Source: Clostridia bacterium
GTDB taxonomy: Bacteria; Bacillota; Clostridia; Oscillospirales; Butyricicoccaceae
Assembly (NCBI GenBank): GCA_017396925.1
Contig: JAFQKM010000150.1
Coordinates: forward strand, 1-7,083
Length of the DNA stretch: 7,083 nt
Reading direction: 5' to 3'
Position 1 is the first letter of the stretch. Each line of letters opens with the position of its first letter. The position numbers and the translations under genes were made by a program. Shown here in pieces: positions 1 through 5,733 of this stretch. The notes beneath the pieces were generated by a model. The model was not told the DNA's origin. It saw only the letters and a program-made list of their open reading frames with translations, and did no database searches.

Positions 1-717
1 CAGCGCATGGAGGCGTTCGTCTTCGCAGGCGTCCTTCAGGCTGTCGCCGTGCTCGGCGATATAGTCGCGGGCCAGAACCTTGATGTCTTCACCGTGGTAG
101 CCGTCTTCGGGGAACTGGAAAGCATCTTCGCCAAAGACCTGCTGCATGAAGCGGGCTTCGATAGAGTGGGCGAACTTGTCGATCTGGTTGCCGGCGTCGT
201 TGACATAAAACTCACGGCAGACCTTGTGGCCGGCGCGGGAGAGGACTTCGGCCAGGGTATCACCCAGAACACCGCCGCGGGCGTTGCCCATGTGCATGGG
301 GCCGGTGGGGTTGGCCGAAACGAACTCGACCATGATGTTCATGGGGTTCTCGATGACCGAGCGGCCATAGTCGTCGCCTTCGGCGGCGATGGCGTTCAGC
401 ACCTGCTCGAACCAGCCGTGGGCCAGGCGCAGGTTGATGAAGCCGGGAGCAGCTGCTTCCATCGAGCTGAAGATGGTGCCCGACAGGTCGGCGTTTTCGC
501 AGATGGCCTGAGCGGTCTTGAGGGGAGCAACACGCAGAATGCGGGCATTCTGCATGGCGAAGGAGGATGCATAGTCGCCGTTCTTGAGATCTTTGGGGGT
601 CTCGATAACGGGGGCGTTGACCTCGGCCTGGGGCAGGATGCCCTTGTCGGCGGCGGCCTGATAGCCCTTTAAGATGATTTCAGAGGCCTGCTTGGTGGCC
701 AGCTGGATAGCGTTCAT
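1..717 (-). CDS. argS: Arginyl-tRNA synthetase, N-terminal part (cut by window edge)
   Basis: This class I aminoacyl-tRNA synthetase charges tRNA-Arg with arginine in the cytoplasm. The window holds the first 239 codons; the family is usually about 550-600 residues, so the rest of the catalytic core and the anticodon-binding domain lie beyond position 1. Residues 1 to about 98 look like the ArgS N-terminal additional domain, ending in PGFINLRL. The catalytic fold follows with VEFVSANPTGP at 130-140 and the HIGH-type signature H142-M-G-N145, then ARGG and REFYVNDAGNQ, all diagnostic for ArgS. HMGN in place of HIGH is, as far as I know, an ordinary variant in this family. The start at 717 is supported by an AAAGGA ribosome site about eight bases upstream. 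The gene lies 29 bases downstream of the YwiB-like gene and has no promoter of its own that I can see, so it is probably co-transcribed with it. Confidence 0.96.
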   Translation of the reverse strand, partial: MNAIQLATKQASEIILKGYQAAADKGILPQAEVNAPVIETPKDLKNGDYASSFAMQNARILRVAPLKTAQAICENADLSGTIFSSMEAAAPGFINLRLAHGWFEQVLNAIAAEGDDYGRSVIENPMNIMVEFVSANPTGPMHMGNARGGVLGDTLAEVLSRAGHKVCREFYVNDAGNQIDKFAHSIEARFMQQVFGEDAFQFPEDGYHGEDIKVLARDYIAEHGDSLKDACEDERLHAL

Positions 718-746
718 GATATCTGATTCCTTTCGGTAATTGGTTT

Positions 747-1172
747 TCAGTTAACGGTTTTGACTTCGATGCACAGGCTGTTGGTGCTCATGTGGGCATG
801 CTGGACTTCGATGTCGTAGCTGACATTGATGCTGCCGCCCTTTTCATCCAGAGACCAGTCGATATTCTTGGTGGCGATGCAGATGGTCAGGGGGCCGTAG
901 TCGGTCTCGTAGAGGGACATATGGCGCTGACCCTTTTCGAAGGTCATCATGGAGGGGTATTTGCCTGCACGGGTGACGGTGACGGCCGAAGGGGTCACCT
1001 TGACGGTGGTGCGGGTATCGGCAAAGCCGGTGACCTCGCTCTCCTCGTACATCAGGTAATAGGTGCCGTTCTTTTCGTAGTAACGGCCCTCGGTGGTCAG
1101 GGAGATCTCGTCGGTGTCGGGGTTGTCCACCTGCTGCAGCCCCTTGATCGAGATAAGTGCGTCTGTTTTCAT
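747..1172 (-). CDS. ywiB: DUF1934 / YwiB-family small beta-barrel protein
   Basis: This 141-residue protein is close to the roughly 142 residues of B. subtilis YwiB, the DUF1934 family, which has a calycin-like beta-barrel fold and no firmly established function. The sequence alternates short strands: MKTDALISIKG at the start, then DEISLTTEGRYYEKNGTYYL, YEESEVTGFADTRTTVKV, MTFEKGQRHMSLYETDYGPL and a final NVSYDIEVQ strand. Conserved-looking elements are the Y-L-M-Y-E-E-S-E segment and the polar Y-E-T-D-Y-G turn. There is no signal peptide, so a cytosolic location is likely. An upstream in-frame ATG at 1238 would add 22 residues, but the minus-strand TATAAT box (1225-1230) would then lie inside the gene. 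Start 1172 instead has an AAAAGG site (1182-1187) eight bases upstream. The gene sits directly upstream of argS, as in Bacillus, which suggests a shared transcript. Family assignment is firm; function is unknown. Confidence 0.85.
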   Translation of the reverse strand: MKTDALISIKGLQQVDNPDTDEISLTTEGRYYEKNGTYYLMYEESEVTGFADTRTTVKVTPSAVTVTRAGKYPSMMTFEKGQRHMSLYETDYGPLTICIATKNIDWSLDEKGGSINVSYDIEVQHAHMSTNSLCIEVKTVN

Positions 1173-1210
1173 AGGATATTGCCTTTTATATCTATAATTT
1201 CGGTATCGAT

Positions 1211-1220
1211 GGGATATCCC
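1211..1220. repeat. Palindrome GGGATATCCC at the predicted ywiB transcription start
   Basis: This perfect 10-base palindrome lies five bases downstream of the minus-strand -10 box, spanning the expected start of the ywiB-argS transcript. It could be an operator half or a restriction-site-like chance palindrome; nothing in the sequence identifies a regulator. Confidence 0.3.
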
Positions 1221-1224
1221 CGAC

Positions 1225-1253
1225 ATTATATCATACATACTGCAAAAATAAAA
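1225..1253 (-). promoter_or_regulatory. Predicted promoter of the ywiB-argS unit
   Basis: On the minus strand there is a perfect TATAAT at 1225-1230, preceded by TGA to give an extended -10 (TGNTATAAT). A weak -35-like TTTTAT lies at 1248-1253, 17 bases upstream. Transcription would start near 1217-1219, giving a leader of about 45 bases before the ywiB start at 1172. The -35 is poor, so the extended -10 carries most of the evidence. Confidence 0.55.
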
Positions 1254-1289
1254 CCCATATAGAAACCGTAAATTGTTGAAAAAGCCCTT

Positions 1290-1316
1290 TTGATTTTGTG
1301 AAAAATGTGCTATGAT
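1290..1316 (+). promoter_or_regulatory. Predicted promoter of the oxaloacetate decarboxylase operon
   Basis: TATGAT at 1311-1316 is preceded by TGC, giving an extended -10 (TGNTATGAT). The best -35 candidate is TTGATT at 1290-1295, with a short 15-base spacer; TTTTGA at 1288-1293 gives 17 bases but a poorer match. Transcription would start near 1323, leaving a leader of about 130 bases before oadA. It is divergent from the ywiB promoter about 60 bases away. Confidence 0.5.
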
Positions 1317-1325
1317 AGCATCATA
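1311..1325. repeat. Inverted repeat TATGAT-AGC-ATCATA over the oad -10 and start site
   Basis: Two perfect 6-base arms flank a 3-base centre. The left arm coincides with the predicted -10 box and the right arm with the expected transcription start. A second dyad, GCTAT-G-ATAGC (1309-1319), overlaps it. A protein bound here would block RNA polymerase, so it is a candidate operator. The regulator is unknown and no matching site is visible elsewhere in the window. Confidence 0.35.
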
Positions 1326-1451
1326 ATGGGTAGGTTCGGGGATTTGAAGTGAAAATACAGAAACTTTTCAAATAACTGGAAGAATATCCGTTCAAATTTG
1401 TGATTTTATTTTTTTAGATAAATCAAAATTTTCTTCAGAAGGAGAGAAATC
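1326..1451 (+). other. AT-rich 5' leader of the oad operon
   Basis: This stretch of about 126 bases runs from the predicted transcription start to oadA and is much richer in A and T than the genes around it. It contains a run of seven T (1409-1415) but no GC-rich stem before it, so it is not a convincing attenuator. I recognise no riboswitch or T-box pattern. It ends in a strong ribosome site, AGAAGGAGAG (1437-1446), before the oadA start. Confidence 0.4.
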
Positions 1452-2828
1452 ATGAAGATCAATTTTACAGAGACCGTCCTGCGCGATGGTAACCAGTCTC
1501 TGATCGCCACACGTATGCCGATCAAGGACTTTGCGCCTATCCTGGATGCTATCGATCAGGCCGGCTACTACTCCGTCGAGTGCTGGGGCGGCGCTACATT
1601 TGACTCCTGCCTCCGTTACCTCAACGAAGATCCCTGGGAGAGACTGCGCACCATCCGCAAGCATCTCAAGAACACAAAGACACAGATGCTGCTGCGTGGC
1701 CAGAACATCCTGGGCTACAAGCACTATCCCGATGACGTCGTTCGCGCCTTCGTCCGCAAGAGCGTTGAGAACGGCATCGACATCATCCGTATCTTCGACG
1801 CGCTGAACGACCTGCGCAACATCGAAGTTGCTGTTGATGAAGCCATCAAGGCCGGTGCACACGTACAGGGCGCACTGTGCTACACCACATCCCCCATCCA
1901 CAACATCGATATGTTTGTTCAGCTGAGCCGCGACCTGGAGAAGATGGGCGTTCACTCCATCTGCATCAAGGACATGGCCGGCATCATGACCCCCAAGAAC
2001 GCTTACGATCTGACAAAGGCCATCAAGGCTGCCGTTAAGATCCCCGTTGTTGTTCACACCCACTCCACAACCGGTCTGGGCGCTATGACACTGCTGAAGG
2101 CTGTTGAGGCCGGCGCCGACACCATCGACTGCGCTATCTCCTGCTTCTCCGGCGGTACATCCCAGCCTCCCACGGAGTCTCTGCACTACACACTGAAGGA
2201 AATGGGCTACGAGACAGGCCTCGACGAGAAGAAGCTGAAGGAGATCAACGACTACTTCAAGCCCATTCAGGCCAAGGCTCTGGAGACCAAGCTGCTCAAC
2301 CCCATCGTTATGAACACCGAGACCGACGCTCTGGTTTATCAGGTTCCCGGCGGTATGCTGTCCAACCTGGTTGCTCAGCTGACCGCGCAGAAGGCGCTGG
2401 ACAAGCTGCCCGAGGTTCTGGCCGAGGTTCCCCGTGTTCGCGAAGACCTGGGTTATCCTCCCCTGGTTACACCTTCTTCCCAGATGGTTGGCGTTCAGGC
2501 TACACAGAACGTCCTGCTGGGCGAGCGTTATAAGAACGTCTCCAAGGAAATCAAGGCTTACCTGCGCGGCGAGTACGGCAAGGCTCCCGGCAAGGTCAAC
2601 GAGGATCTGCGCAAGAAGGTCCTGGGCGACGAGATGCCTGTAGAGTGCCGCTTTGCCGACCTGCTGCAGCCCGGCCTCGAGGCCGCCAAGGCTGAGATCG
2701 GCGACCTGGCCAAGAGCGAAGAGGATGTTCTGTCCTATGTCGCATTCCCCCAGATCGCAGAGAAGTTCCTCCAGAACAGAGCCGAGAAGGAAAAGAATAC
2801 AGTTACATATACCATCGTAAAGGCATAA
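1452..2828 (+). CDS. oadA: Oxaloacetate decarboxylase alpha subunit (carboxyltransferase, no biotin domain)
   Basis: This subunit transfers the carboxyl group of oxaloacetate to biotin, releasing pyruvate, as the first half-reaction of the Na+-pumping decarboxylase. It is a cytoplasmic HMG-CoA-lyase-like TIM barrel followed by the conserved PYC/OADA carboxylase domain. The metal and active-site residues are visible: TVLRDGNQS with D12, CWGGATFD at 44-51, RIFDALND at 113-120, the catalytic-type lysine K173 in IKDMAGI, and the metal ligands H202 and H204 in HTHSTTG. The second domain starts around residue 300, with QVPGGMLSNL as its landmark. At 458 residues it lacks the C-terminal biotinyl domain of the roughly 590-residue Klebsiella protein; that domain is encoded separately at 3204. 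The PYC type of carboxyltransferase argues against methylmalonyl-CoA or glutaconyl-CoA decarboxylases, whose alpha subunits are of the acyl-CoA type. A pyruvate carboxylase B subunit is the main alternative, but linkage to oadB makes decarboxylase the better call. Confidence 0.93.
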   Translation: MKINFTETVLRDGNQSLIATRMPIKDFAPILDAIDQAGYYSVECWGGATFDSCLRYLNEDPWERLRTIRKHLKNTKTQMLLRGQNILGYKHYPDDVVRAFVRKSVENGIDIIRIFDALNDLRNIEVAVDEAIKAGAHVQGALCYTTSPIHNIDMFVQLSRDLEKMGVHSICIKDMAGIMTPKNAYDLTKAIKAAVKIPVVVHTHSTTGLGAMTLLKAVEAGADTIDCAISCFSGGTSQPPTESLHYTLKEMGYETGLDEKKLKEINDYFKPIQAKALETKLLNPIVMNTETDALVYQVPGGMLSNLVAQLTAQKALDKLPEVLAEVPRVREDLGYPPLVTPSSQMVGVQATQNVLLGERYKNVSKEIKAYLRGEYGKAPGKVNEDLRKKVLGDEMPVECRFADLLQPGLEAAKAEIGDLAKSEEDVLSYVAFPQIAEKFLQNRAEKEKNTVTYTIVKA

Positions 2829-2843
2829 AGGGAGGACGTAACC

Positions 2844-3170
2844 ATGAAAGTCACCATTCCCGAAGCGCTGGGTTATTCGGTCCTGGGCTTTTCCATTGTC
2901 TTCCTGATGCTGATCATCCTGATGGGCATCATCGTTGTCATGGGTAAGGTCCTCAACAAGAAGGAAGAGCCCGTCAAGGCTGCCGCACCCGCACCCGCTC
3001 CTGCCGCACCTGCCGTTCCCAAGGAAAAGGCTCCCGGTTCGGCCGGCTCCATCGATCTGCACGGCGTTGATCCCCGCAAGGCTGCCATGCTCATGGCCAT
3101 CGTTGCCGACGAGCTGGGCAAGCCCGTCAACGAGCTGCGCTTTGTCAGCATCCGCGAGATCGAAGCCTAA
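2844..3170 (+). CDS. oadG: Sodium-pump decarboxylase gamma/delta-type small membrane subunit
   Basis: This 108-residue protein has the plan of OadG and MmdD, the small subunits that tether the carboxyltransferase to the membrane beta subunit. It has one hydrophobic helix at about residues 11-36 near the N-terminus (topology predicted: short outside, tail in the cytoplasm). A lysine-bearing Ala/Pro linker follows at about 44-66, then a compact C-terminal domain with DPRKAAMLMAIVADELGK and a final strand LRFVSIREI. That ending matches the typical family pattern of a helix followed by (V/F)-x-S-I-R-x-(V/I). It is longer than Klebsiella OadG (about 83 residues) and nearer the size of Veillonella MmdD. 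A strong AGGGAGGA site precedes the start, 15 bases after the oadA stop. It lies between oadA and the biotin carrier gene, consistent with a structural role in the complex. Confidence 0.85.
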   Translation: MKVTIPEALGYSVLGFSIVFLMLIILMGIIVVMGKVLNKKEEPVKAAAPAPAPAAPAVPKEKAPGSAGSIDLHGVDPRKAAMLMAIVADELGKPVNELRFVSIREIEA

Positions 3171-3203
3171 CATCAAAGCCAAAATAAAACGAGGTATAAT
3201 ATC

Positions 3204-3611
3204 ATGAAATACAAAGTTACACTCAACGGCACAACCTACGAGGTCGAGGTCGAGCACGGCCAGGCCATGCTGATCGACGAGTACGAGGCAGTTGCTCCCG
3301 CAGCTCCCGCTCCCGTTGCTGCAGCTCCCGCTCCTGCCGCTGCACCCGCCGCAGCTCCTGCTGCCGCTCCTGCCCCCGCTGCCAATGTCACAGCACAGGG
3401 CGAGGTCATCAAGTCCCCCATGCCCGGCGTTATCCTGAACGTCAAGGTCACACAGGGCCAGGCTGTCAAGTCGGGCGAGATCCTGTGCATCCTCGAAGCC
3501 ATGAAGATGGAGAACGAGATCGTTGCTCCCAAGGATGGCACCGTCGCACAGATCGTTGTCGCCAAGGGCGCCAACGTCGATACAGGTGCTCCTCTGATCG
3601 TCCTGCAGTAA
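3204..3611 (+). CDS. Biotin carboxyl carrier protein of the decarboxylase
   Basis: This 135-residue mobile biotin carrier shuttles CO2 from the OadA active site to OadB. Residues 1-28 form a small strand-rich head (MKYKVTLNGTTYEVEVE) similar to the segment that joins the two parts of fused OadA proteins. Residues 31-60 are a flexible Ala/Pro linker. Residues 66-135 are a biotinyl domain with SPMPGVI, the biotinylation motif EAMKM (K101, 34 residues from the C-terminus, the usual distance) and the hammerhead ending GAPLIVLQ. The biotin must be attached by a biotin ligase that is not in this window. The ribosome site GAGGT (3191-3195) is weaker than those of the neighbours, and the 33-base gap is the widest in the operon. 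It corresponds to MmdC or GcdC of related pumps and to the C-terminal third of fused OadA, so I leave the symbol blank. AccB of acetyl-CoA carboxylase is less likely given the operon. Confidence 0.92.
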   Translation: MKYKVTLNGTTYEVEVEHGQAMLIDEYEAVAPAAPAPVAAAPAPAAAPAAAPAAAPAPAANVTAQGEVIKSPMPGVILNVKVTQGQAVKSGEILCILEAMKMENEIVAPKDGTVAQIVVAKGANVDTGAPLIVLQ

Positions 3612-3629
3612 GCCGGGAGGATAAAAGAT

Positions 3630-4814
3630 ATGACTCTTATTTTAGACACAATGTCCAGCATCTGGGCAAACTCCGGTTTCTCCGGTCTGTTTGCTGATCC
3701 CAGACAGCTGATCATGATCATTGCAGCCTGCGTGCTTCTGTATCTTGGCATCGTCAAGAAGTTCGAGCCCCTGCTGCTGGTCGGCATCGCTTTTGGTATG
3801 CTGCTGACCAACCTGCCCTACTCCAACCTGTACCATCCCGAGCTGTGGGACGGCATCATGAGCCACACCAAGGGTTACGGTGATGTTCTGGTTGAGGGCG
3901 GTTTCCTCGATATTCTCTACATCGGCGTTAAGGCCGGTCTGTACCCCTCGCTGATCTTCATGGGCGTTGGCGCCATGACCGACTTTGGTCCCCTGATCGC
4001 CAACCCCAAGTCCCTGCTGCTGGGTGCTGCTGCACAGATGGGTATCTACTGCGCATTTATCCTGGCGATCGTTCTGGGCTTCACCGGTCCTCAGGCTGCT
4101 TCCATCGGTATCATCGGTGGTGCCGACGGTCCTACCGCCATCCTGCTGACCTCCAAGCTGGCTCCCGAACTGCTGGGCGCCATCGCCATCGCAGCTTACT
4201 CCTACATGGCGCTGATCCCCATGATCCAGCCCCCTCTGATGCGTTTGCTGACCACAAAGGAAGAGCGTGAGACAAAGATGGACCAGCTGCGCACCGTCAC
4301 CAAGACCGAGCGCATCGTATTCCCCATCGTTGTTGCTGCTTTCGTTATCCTGCTGCTGCCCGATACAGCTCCCCTGATCGGCTGCCTGATGCTGGGTAAC
4401 CTCTTCAAGGAGTGCGGCGTCACAGAGCGTCTGAGCGACACAGCACAGAATGCCCTGATGAACATCGTCACCATCTTCCTGGGCATGAGCGTTGGTGCAA
4501 CAACCGTTGCCGAGCGCTTCCTGACCTGGTCGACCATCAAGATCGTTGTTCTGGGTCTGATCGCATTCTCCTTCTCGACCATCGGCGGTCTGCTGCTGGG
4601 TAAGATCATGTATAAGGTCACCGGCGGCAAGGTCAATCCTCTGATCGGTTCCGCAGGCGTTTCGGCTGTTCCCATGGCTGCCCGCGTTTCCCAGATGGAA
4701 GGCCAGAAGGCCAACCCCTCCAACTTCCTGCTCATGCACGCCATGGGCCCCAACGTCGCAGGTGTTATCGGTTCGGCTGTTGCCGCCGGCTTCCTGCTGA
4801 CCATCTTTGGTTAA
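3630..4814 (+). CDS. oadB: Oxaloacetate decarboxylase beta subunit, Na+-translocating
   Basis: This integral membrane subunit decarboxylates carboxybiotin and couples that to Na+ export. The 394-residue protein is hydrophobic almost throughout, with about nine to eleven membrane or re-entrant segments, and falls in the family's usual range (about 375-430). Two signature regions known from Klebsiella OadB are intact. The first is IGIIGGADGPTAILL around D166, the counterpart of the essential Klebsiella D203. The second is NPLIGSAGVSAVP with N336 and S345, which keep the nine-residue spacing of Klebsiella N373 and S382. A charged cytoplasmic loop, TTKEERETKMDQLRTVTKTER, separates the two halves. 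The start is supported by GGGAGGA (3615-3621) nine bases upstream and 18 bases after the carrier gene stop; an internal ATG at residue 8 is less likely. It is the last gene of the operon. The related MmdB and GcdB proteins are very similar, so substrate is set by OadA rather than this subunit. Confidence 0.96.
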   Translation: MTLILDTMSSIWANSGFSGLFADPRQLIMIIAACVLLYLGIVKKFEPLLLVGIAFGMLLTNLPYSNLYHPELWDGIMSHTKGYGDVLVEGGFLDILYIGVKAGLYPSLIFMGVGAMTDFGPLIANPKSLLLGAAAQMGIYCAFILAIVLGFTGPQAASIGIIGGADGPTAILLTSKLAPELLGAIAIAAYSYMALIPMIQPPLMRLLTTKEERETKMDQLRTVTKTERIVFPIVVAAFVILLLPDTAPLIGCLMLGNLFKECGVTERLSDTAQNALMNIVTIFLGMSVGATTVAERFLTWSTIKIVVLGLIAFSFSTIGGLLLGKIMYKVTGGKVNPLIGSAGVSAVPMAARVSQMEGQKANPSNFLLMHAMGPNVAGVIGSAVAAGFLLTIFG

Positions 4815-4841
4815 GTTGATCGGGTGATCCCCAATACAAAC

Positions 4842-4879
4842 AAAGCCCCGTCCAAATCCTGGACGGGGCTTTTCTTATT
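4842..4879 (+). terminator. Intrinsic terminator after oadB
   Basis: A perfect 12-base-pair stem (AAAGCCCCGTCC at 4842-4853 with GGACGGGGCTTT at 4861-4872) closes a 7-base loop and is followed by TTTTCTTATT. It lies 28 bases after the oadB stop and marks the operon end. The opposite strand also carries a T-rich tail, so it could act in both directions. Confidence 0.93.
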
Positions 4880-4906
4880 GCGTGTTGGGTCTGTTCGTGT
4901 TAAAAT
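4878..4906 (+). promoter_or_regulatory. Predicted promoter of the YcxB-like gene
   Basis: TTGCGT (4878-4883) and TAAAAT (4901-4906) are separated by 17 bases. The -10 is preceded by TGT, giving an extended -10. It starts inside the T-rich tail of the preceding terminator, about 34 bases before the gene. The -35 matches the consensus only in TTG. Confidence 0.5.
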
Positions 4907-4939
4907 ATAAGTCAGTTTGAAAGATTCGGAGGACTTTAT

Positions 4940-5569
4940 ATGCGTTATACCGTTTCGGCCGTTTACGACCGCAATGACTTTATCGGCTTTATGCAGGCCT
5001 ATACCGACCGCAATACTAAAATCAAGGGCATGGGCTATATCACCACCTATGGTACCAAGATGGGCAGCGCAGTTATGCTGTTCGGCGGTATCTATAATCT
5101 GTTCACCATGTTCCGAACCGGTGCCTGGGATACCAAAATGATCATTGGCAGTGCCGTGCTGATCGTTATTGCCTGCGCCCTTTCGATGATCCCCGTCGAC
5201 GAGCTGGCCGGCCGCCGCACATGGAATCAGTATCCTCTGCAGGGCATGAAGATCACCTACGATTTTGAAGCCGGCGGCTTTACCGAGACCCGTCAGGGCA
5301 ATGTCTATAAGCACAACTACAAGGACATCATCGAGCTTTATGCCGACGAAGAGCGTTATTATCTCTATGTTAAGGAAAACGCGGCCTATATGATCTGCAA
5401 GCGCGGTTTCACCGAGGGTGATCCCGAGGAGTTTGCCAAGTATATCGAAAACAAGACCGATCTGAAGATGCGTATCAAGGGTGTGAAGCCCAAGCCCGAA
5501 CCCAAGCCCATCGAGGACGATGAGGATTGGGACGACGAGGACGACGATCTGCTGGACGACGAAAACTAA
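4940..5569 (+). CDS. YcxB-like membrane protein with acidic C-terminal tail
   Basis: This 209-residue protein has two adjacent hydrophobic helices (about 41-58 and 67-85), followed by a cytoplasmic domain that fits the YcxB-like C-terminal family. The features are YDFEAGGFTE, then YKDIIELYADEERYYLYVKENAAYMICKRGFTEGDPEEFAKYI: a tyrosine-rich strand pair, a K-R-G-F turn and an E-E-F helix. The function of this family is unknown to me. The C-terminus is unusual: a KPKPEPKP spacer, then a 19-residue tail in which 14 residues are Asp or Glu. That could bind cations or basic partners, but this is inference. Ribosome site GGAGGA (4928-4933) supports the start. The gene appears monocistronic, with its own promoter and a terminator on each side. 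Tyr codons are mostly TAT (13 of 16), unlike the preceding operon. The family call is from pattern, not from an alignment. Confidence 0.75.
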   Translation: MRYTVSAVYDRNDFIGFMQAYTDRNTKIKGMGYITTYGTKMGSAVMLFGGIYNLFTMFRTGAWDTKMIIGSAVLIVIACALSMIPVDELAGRRTWNQYPLQGMKITYDFEAGGFTETRQGNVYKHNYKDIIELYADEERYYLYVKENAAYMICKRGFTEGDPEEFAKYIENKTDLKMRIKGVKPKPEPKPIEDDEDWDDEDDDLLDDEN

Positions 5570-5579
5570 AAAATGACGG

Positions 5580-5620
5580 CTGCCCCGGGAACCTTTGGCT
5601 TTCCGGGGCAGTCTTTATTT
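5580..5620 (+). terminator. Intrinsic terminator after the YcxB-like gene
   Basis: The stem CTGCCCCGG (5580-5588) pairs with CCGGGGCAG (5603-5611) around a 14-base loop in which GGAA and TTCC can add a few pairs with one bulge. The T-rich tail TCTTTATTT follows. It begins 10 bases after the stop codon. Confidence 0.87.
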
Positions 5621-5664
5621 ATGTAAGCGGATTCCTTAAGATTTTATTAAATCGGTCTCTTCTA

Positions 5665-5693
5665 TTGTATTCGGCGCAGTATTGCGCTAAAAT
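5665..5693 (+). promoter_or_regulatory. Predicted promoter of the exported stalk-domain protein
   Basis: TTGTAT (5665-5670) and TAAAAT (5688-5693) are separated by exactly 17 bases. They match the sigma-A consensus in four and five of six positions. The expected start is about 30 bases before the gene. The -10 region TAAAATATA is identical to that of the YcxB-like gene. Confidence 0.6.
5674..5687. repeat. Inverted repeat GCGCA-GTAT-TGCGC inside the promoter spacer
   Basis: Perfect 5-base arms with a 4-base centre sit between the -35 and -10 boxes and directly touch the -10. The position is that of an operator for a repressor or a spacer-binding activator. No regulator is identifiable, and a chance dyad of this length is possible. 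Confidence 0.35.
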
Positions 5694-5733
5694 ATAGATG
5701 TAAATATTTTTATTGCCAAGGAGGAAGCAAAAG

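Noticed and set aside
7..672. A 221-codon plus-strand open frame over the argS region
   Set aside because: The minus strand reads as unmistakable ArgS with its family signatures, so this frame is a shadow.
1173..1238. A 22-residue N-terminal extension of the YwiB-like protein
   Set aside because: There is no ribosome site before 1238, the extension overlaps the TATAAT box, and the family starts at about the shorter form.
1296..1309. TTGTGAA resembling a Rex redox-repressor half-site in the oad promoter
   Set aside because: The matching TTCACAA half is absent, so this is only a 7-base match in AT-rich DNA.
1326..1352. Mini open frame of eight codons (MGRFGDLK) in the oad leader
   Set aside because: It has no ribosome site and lies at the predicted transcript start. 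It has no run of regulatory codons as in a leader peptide.
1427..1441. AATTTTC-type partial CodY box before oadA
   Set aside because: About five mismatches of 15 in an AT-rich stretch, overlapping the ribosome site; this is too weak to call.
3195..3200. TATAAT just before the biotin carrier gene
   Set aside because: There is no -35 at a proper distance, and it sits between the ribosome site and the start codon, so it cannot serve the gene it precedes.
1392..3257. A 621-codon open frame on the minus strand opposite oadA and oadG
   Set aside because: It mirrors the codon bias of the sense genes, has low-complexity Leu/Gly/Asp/Val composition and no recognisable motif. The sense strand carries clear enzyme families.
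3296..3385. Short GC-rich imperfect DNA repeats of GCTCCCGCA type
   Set aside because: They are explained by the Ala/Pro linker of the biotin carrier and are not a mobile or CRISPR-like repeat.
3642..4739. A 365-codon minus-strand open frame opposite oadB
   Set aside because: It is rich in Gln, Asp, Gly and His as expected from the reverse complement of hydrophobic codons. It is an antisense shadow of oadB.
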